Shown: positions 58,770-64,000 of the stretch, in pieces
How the letters are laid out: each line of letters starts with the position of its first letter
Position numbering within the stretch: position 1 is the first letter of the stretch
Source: Tachypleus tridentatus
Lineage: Eukaryota; Arthropoda; Merostomata; Xiphosura; Limulidae
Length of the DNA stretch: 64,000 nucleotides
Direction of reading: 5' to 3'
Assembly: GCF_004210375.1 (NCBI RefSeq)
Contig: NC_134831.1
Location: forward strand, 42,256,035-42,320,034
Translations under genes and position numbers: made by a program
Notes under the pieces: generated by a model
Database searches by the model: none
The model's input: the letters and a program-made list of their open reading frames with translations, nothing else
What the model was told of the DNA's origin: nothing

Positions 58770-59038
58770 GTTTGTTTTGGAATTTCGCACAAAGGTACTC
58801 GAGGGCTATCTGTGCTAGCCGTCCCTAATTTAGCAGTGTAAGACTAGAGGGAAGACAGTTAGTCATCACCACCCACCGCCAACTCTTGAGCTACTCTTTT
58901 ACCAACGAATAGTGGGATTCACCGTCACATTATAACGCCGCCACGGCTGGGAGGGCGAGCATGTTTGGCGCGACCGGGATGTGAATCCGCGACCCTCAGA
59001 TAGTCGCACGCCTTAACACGCTCGGCCATGCCGGGCCC
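58770..59038 (-). mobile_element. SINE family A, full length with perfect 13-bp duplication
   Basis: Reverse copy, GTTTGTTTTGGAATTTCGCA to GGCCATGCCGGGCCC. It is flanked by GTTCTATAAGTTT at 58757-58769 and 59039-59051. It landed just at the stop codon of the Tc1 relic, so it is younger. Confidence 0.94.
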
Positions 59039-59051
59039 GTTCTATAAGTTT

Positions 59052-60170
59052 TGGTATAGTTTTGTTGTGAAAGATGAAAGGATAAATTACACATCTTTCT
59101 GTGGGTGTTTCATAAAACTGTTTGCTGTTCTAATAAATCTTTCATTAATTCCACAGAACCTGTGCCATTATACAAATTACTTATGTAGATATTTAATATA
59201 ACATGCATTTCCCAGTTCGACGGCACTGAGTGTATTTTATCTTAATAATAACGATCTTACTTATTACAAAATAAGCAAACATTTTGACCAAGACTTTATT
59301 AATATTTTATTTTCCAACAAAGATGACATCTTCAGTCCTAAAATTTATTTTATAGTTAAAACACACTAACAAGTATTTTAATTAGTATCTTTTAAGACTA
59401 ATCTGATTCATATATGAAATTTTGGGATTTCTAACCCTTGTTTTGGTTCTGTTGTTTTCTCGAAGAACTCTAGAACACCTATCACGTTTTGTTAACAGCA
59501 TCTTTGACTGTAAAATAAATTGACTTTGAAGCAACTTCCTTTAAAATGATTCCTCTTCATTTATTAGAACAAGAAAAATGCTTAGGAACTTTGAGAAACA
59601 GTCAAACTATTTTTCTTCTCATCTATATCTACAAAAGACTAAGAAAAGGATGATTAATATTAAAGCTAAAGTGAACAGAAGTCTCTGCATTATCTGTAAG
59701 ACTCCTTTAGTGCATGTTTGGCAGTGTACATCAAACAGGCTGAATGAACGTGGTCTGTAAGACCCTTTGGAGCAACTGTCGAGCTTTAAAGGACATCATC
59801 TGCTAATATATTTATAAATTAAGGAAGCTGTATCCTTCCTATAAACTAGCTTTCTGTCATTTAGACTCTGATAAGTAGCGTGCTTACACTAAGACATTCC
59901 AAATTTTGTACTGATATAAAGTTATTTATGCTCTTCTGGGAAATCTCCATTTCGTTAAACTAGAATACTTTCAGTTTATCATTTTATGACTGCATTGGAT
60001 TCACTTTTTCATGGACATGTTTAACTTGCATTATAATACAATTATTGTTTTAAATTATCTTTAATAAAGAATGCTGCCATTTTCTTTTATTGAAGATTAA
60101 CAGTACATGCACCTAATGTTTGAAAAAAGATTTGTTTATATTTTAATACTGATTGGTTGAATTTTAATTA
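59052..60170. other. Intergenic, nothing recognised
   Basis: AT-rich. An ATG frame at 59578-59760 contains RSLCIICKTPLVHVWQCTSN, suggestive of a Cys pair, but no family is recognised. Confidence 0.3.
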
Positions 60171-60173
60171 GTT

Positions 60174-60338
60174 AACCAATAAAAGGCAAGGTATATAACT
60201 TATTGGGTAAAACAACCAATAAAAAAACAAGGTAAAGTAACATATTGGGAAAACCAACCCAATAACAGGTGAGATAATGTAAAGTATTGGGAAATCCAAA
60301 TCAATAACAGGCAAGGTAATATAACATATTGAACATGG
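60174..60338. repeat. Imperfect ~42-44 bp tandem repeat, 4 copies
   Basis: Four copies of AACCAATAA...GGCAAGGTAATATAACATATTGGGAAA, with substitutions and small indels. Confidence 0.85.
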
Positions 60339-60639
60339 TGCTTCTCAAGTAAAAACTTGCCAGAGTTTTACACAATGCTCTGATGCTTGAAAAAAATCTT
60401 ATATAAAAAAAAAAACAAATGTTGGAACCACTTTTCTTCAGTCTTTGGGTGCCTTATAAACATCAATAAATAACATCGTTTGAAATCAATTATCTGGAAT
60501 GTTAGCATACGTTAAAATACGGAACCATGTTATTTGATTTATGCAATATTTGATGATTATATCACAGTGTAGGACCATTTATAAGTCATCGTGGTAAAAC
60601 AATTAAATTAAACCAGGTTATTTTAATTTTTGCGTGTAT

Positions 60640-60866
60640 GTACGAAAACTTGACGAATCCTGATCTAAAACAGACAACCACTTTTCTTCAAAATCCAGAT
60701 GTTTGATGAGATCTGATGCAGAAGTAGTCAAACATTTTCCCTCATAATCCAAATGTTTGATTCCTGATGTGGAAGTGGCCAAATGACTTTTCTTCATAAT
60801 CCATATACTTGATGAGTCCTGACACGAAAGTAGTCAGTCATTTTTCTTCATAATCCAGATATTTCA
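60640..60866. repeat. 60-63 bp tandem array, left part
   Basis: About four diverged copies of a unit containing CACTTTTCTTCATAATCC, AGATGTTTGATGAGTCCTGA and GAAGTAG. The same unit resumes at 62698 after the second Penelope element. Confidence 0.88.
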
Positions 60867-60867
60867 C

Positions 60868-62690
60868 AGAAAATAAATCTAAAAAAACGACCTTACACAG
60901 GAAGATATTAATTCTATAAACAACCTAAAACAGGACAATAACATCAAATTTTTAAAAGCAAATAAAGGCAATGCAGTAGACATAATGAATACAGATGAGT
61001 ACATTAGAAAAATAACATTTTGTCAAATACAAACAAATTTAAGGCAATACACACAAATCTAGCAAAAACACATGGAAACAAACTAAACAAAATGCTGCTA
61101 CAAATGAAAAAATCAACACAATCCTAGAAAAACCTTTATTCCAACTTTCGTAAGACTGGCGCATACAACAACTAAACGACACCCCCAAACCTTACAAAGC
61201 AGATTGCTCACAACGACCCATAATGTCAACCTATGAATCATTCAACTACCAACTTGGTAAGTACATAGCGTGGGCATTTTCTATATATGTGACATGAACA
61301 GCCTCCTTTTTCAAATACTCTTTTAACTTTACATCTATTCTTGATCAACCAAGCCATGAAGCTTTACTGGCCAATTTTGATGTAATCTCCCTCTTCATAG
61401 AAGTCCCAACTATTGAAGCTGCTAAGATACTTTAGAACTTTAAATTCAAGGCTTCAACCCATTGATATACATCTCCAGCAACCCTTATAGAATTCACTAG
61501 CACCAAAACTAACTTTATGTTCAATGACCAAACTACTTACAAGTAAATGGTTTAAGTATAGGCAATCCCGTATCAACGGTTCCATTCAACATTTTCATGA
61601 TACAGATTAAATCTCAAGCGATCAAATCAGCCTTACACATACCACTATATCGGTGCAGATATGTTGACAATACAGTTGCTAGATTCACATCTACAGAACA
61701 CACGCTTAATATTTTTCAGCCACGTTAACTCCACACATATCAATATTAAGTTCACTTGTGAACACGAGAAAACTAACCATATAACATTTCTCAACCTCAA
61801 GATCACAATTAAAGACAGAAATTCACAGAAGTATCACCCATATTGGATTATACGTTCCCTAGGACTCAGCACATGAAGCAAAACAAAAACTCAACATATT
61901 AAGAAACCAAATAAACACAGCCACAAAACTATGTTCAACCGATAAAATTAACGATGAAATCAACAAAATAAAACAACACTTCATCAACATCAACAAATTT
62001 TCTCCAAAAACCGTTAAAAATTATACACACACCTAGACCAACAACACAGTCAACAACAAACTACAAAACTTTACACTGCTGCATTCTATATATTCCCGAC
62101 ATCAGCAAAAAAATAACAAACATTTGGAAAAAAACTTATAATAAAACATAACATTTCGGTAAACATCAAATTTATTCAAAAACCTGGTACAAAACTAAAG
62201 TTCATGCCATGTAAAAATTACACTGACAAACACAACACCAACATTATTTATAAATTACAATGTCACGACTTTATATTGGAGAAGCAAGCAGAAATATTAA
62301 AAACAGATTGAAAGAACACAAAAAAACACTTTCACACCTGTTTGAAAATTGAAAGCCAAATAATCACAACATAACCGTAGAAATCACCCAGATACTAAGG
62401 AGGGAAATAAATATTAACAAACGCAAAATCAAAGAATCCCTTGAAGAACTCAAACAAAAATTAAATCAGTATAAAGGAACACATTCATACCTGTATTACA
62501 TAACCTCACATTTAACTGCAACGCCCCTACAATCTTGCACCCGTTTATACTCTCGTCCCTAAGCCCAGCAACGATCAGTTGCAAACTCTCTTTGTTAACT
62601 TGAAGATGATCTAAGAAGGTCAAAACGTTATCCTGTATTTTATTTTAATTAAAGTTTTAATATCCATACCAGCCGTCTTTACTTCAAGGG
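60868..62690 (+). mobile_element. Penelope-like retroelement 2, same family, heavily decayed
   Basis: Reads NLKQDNNIKFLKANKGNAVD (N-terminal RT region) near 60935-60990, TYESFNYQLGKYIAWAFS near 61230-61285, ALLANFDVISLFIEVPTIEA near 61360-61420 and later frames ending TIEAAKIL. The corresponding segments of element 1 are nearly the same, so they belong to one family. A GIY-YIG-like remnant (NIIYKLQCHDFI) lies near 62245. The 3' end at ~62596-62640 carries TTGAAGATGATCTAAGAAG and GTCAAAACGTT, a mutated form of the terminal repeat. Many stops and frameshifts. Confidence 0.83.
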
Positions 62691-62697
62691 AGTTTAT

Positions 62698-62992
62698 CGT
62701 CATCATGATCCAGATATTTGGTGTTGATGTGGAAGTAGCTAAATGGCAGCTACTTTTTCTCATAATTCAGATGGCTGACGAGTCTTGATACAAAAGTAAC
62801 TAACCACTTTCCTTATAACCAAGATATTGATTGGGTTCTGAAGAGAAATAAGCTAACCACTTTTCTTCATAATCTAGACGCTTGACAAGTTCTGGTTCAG
62901 AAGTAACCAAGTACTCTCCTACATAGTTCAGGTGCTTGATGAATCTTGGTTTGAAAGTGGCCAACCACTTTTCTTCAAGAAGTAGATGCCCT
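62698..62992. repeat. 60-63 bp tandem array, right part
   Basis: About five more copies of the same unit as at 60640. The minus strand is open through it and reads YEEKWLATFKPRFIKHLNYV, then YEEKWLAYFSSEPNQYLGYK, a 21-residue period. Confidence 0.88.
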
Positions 62993-63068
62993 ATTCGTCG
63001 AAACAAATGTAAAATAATTAAACATCTGAAGCCGGTATATAAATGATAAAGAGAAACTTGTACCAACT

Positions 63069-63211
63069 GGTGTCCCCCGCCAGTACGGCGAAAAGTCTAC
63101 GGATTTACAACGCAAAAACAGGGGTTCGATTCTCCTCGGTGGGCTCAGCAGATAGCCCGATGTGGCTTTGATATAAGAAAAAGAAACACACACACACACA
63201 CACACACACAA
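63069..63211 (+). mobile_element. SINE family B, near full length
   Basis: GGTGTCCCCCGCCAGTACGG, B-box GGGGTTCGATTCTCC, GGGCTCAGCAGATAGCCC, TATAAGAAA and a pure CA run at 63186-63211. Confidence 0.85.
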
Positions 63212-64000
63212 AATGGAAAATCCATCGCATTTATATCATTAAAAACCTTCACAAAAAGGCACTTAGAAATGATATTATCTACGCAGGTTGTAAATAAAAC
63301 AACTCTATTCCAGACTCACAGCTTTGTTAGACACTTTTTTATTACAAAACTTACGAATGTTTAGGAGTGTTCTTTTAGTTTTGTTCGACCGAGGACGAGT
63401 ATTAATCAGCGTTCAATGTTTTGACGAACTTAGAAACCGAATAGCAAGAGATATTATTTCCTGTTCCTTGCAACTCTTCTGTTGACTTGTTTTGCACTTG
63501 GTTACGATAAAAATATCTGTGAATTATTAATCTATCGAATATCGATTGTTGTATTTTTATAACAAAGCCACATTGGTCTATCTGCTGTGTCAGTCACGGG
63601 TAATCGAACCTAGAACTTTACTATTATACGGAGGGACTATCGAAAGTAGAACGATATCTTTCAAACCTTTATTCAACTTTAGCCTGGCCTAACGGTTACC
63701 GTTTTGTATGGTTCAAGGTTCAAAACTTTATGCCGAAGGAAACACTTCATACTTTCAGCTGTAAGTACTTTACAAAAGTGAACTAACAATTTTATTATTT
63801 GGTTCAAAGACCTGAACAAAACACTTTTGACTGTTCTCTTTCTGTTCTTTAAATTAAAGGTCTTTAACTTAGCCATTCAGCCCGAGAGAGCTAAAGTGCT
63901 ATTAGGGTTGAAATAAGTTATTTCTATTATTCATTTCTCTTATAGAATTATTTTATTACAAGTTACAACTTTTGCAGTAAGTAAGCTTATTTTTTAGATG
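63212..64000. other. Intergenic window end
   Basis: A reverse family-B fragment (TTTTTATAACAAAGCCACAT, CACGGGTAATCGAACC) is seen at 63552-63618. No coding feature is recognised. Confidence 0.4.

Overview
This is eukaryotic, AT-rich, repeat-dense animal DNA. It holds two recognisable host genes, both split by introns, in a landscape of decayed transposons and tRNA-derived SINEs. The SINE families (a long tRNA-headed element ending in CAAA repeats, and a short one ending in a CA run) together with the gene content suggest a chelicerate arthropod, most likely a horseshoe crab. That assignment is inference from recognition and was not searched.

Region 1 (1-25 kb, + strand): the 3' nine coding exons of a branched-chain alpha-ketoacid dehydrogenase kinase (BCKDK) gene, 1563-21829. 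The exons join in phase with GT-AG junctions and end at a normal stop; the amino-terminal exons lie before the window. Its largest intron (6872-20429) has collected a piggyBac relic with both ends, a probable DIRS-like relic, a possible pogo/jerky relic and several SINEs.

Region 2 (25-30 kb): a perfect 9 x 42 bp minisatellite, an imperfect 3 x 51-54 bp repeat, and a decayed hAT transposase whose C-terminal dimerisation domain is still readable.

Region 3 (30-43.3 kb, - strand): an F-box gene of the FBXO39 type. Exons at 43192-42972, 40481-40110, 39300-39065, 36483-36325 and 35530-35369 join in phase, and there are two alternative candidates for the last exon. Its introns hold a decayed LINE and a dense set of SINEs in both orientations.

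Region 4 (43-64 kb): two Penelope-like retroelements (46.5-48.4 kb on -, 60.87-62.69 kb on +), a Tc1-like transposase relic (57.6-58.77 kb) with a SINE inserted at its end, an inverted-repeat hairpin element (49.25-49.44 kb), two candidate host exons (51186-51236 on -, 56445-56689 on +), and a 60-63 bp tandem array split by the second Penelope element.

No rRNA gene, functional tRNA gene or CRISPR array was seen. The tRNA-like stretches are SINE heads. The two host genes are unrelated in function: one is a mitochondrial kinase of branched-chain amino acid catabolism, the other a probable ubiquitin-ligase substrate receptor. The most unusual structures are the Penelope element with inverted terminal repeats carrying a hammerhead-ribozyme-like core, and the split minisatellite whose antisense reading is protein-like.
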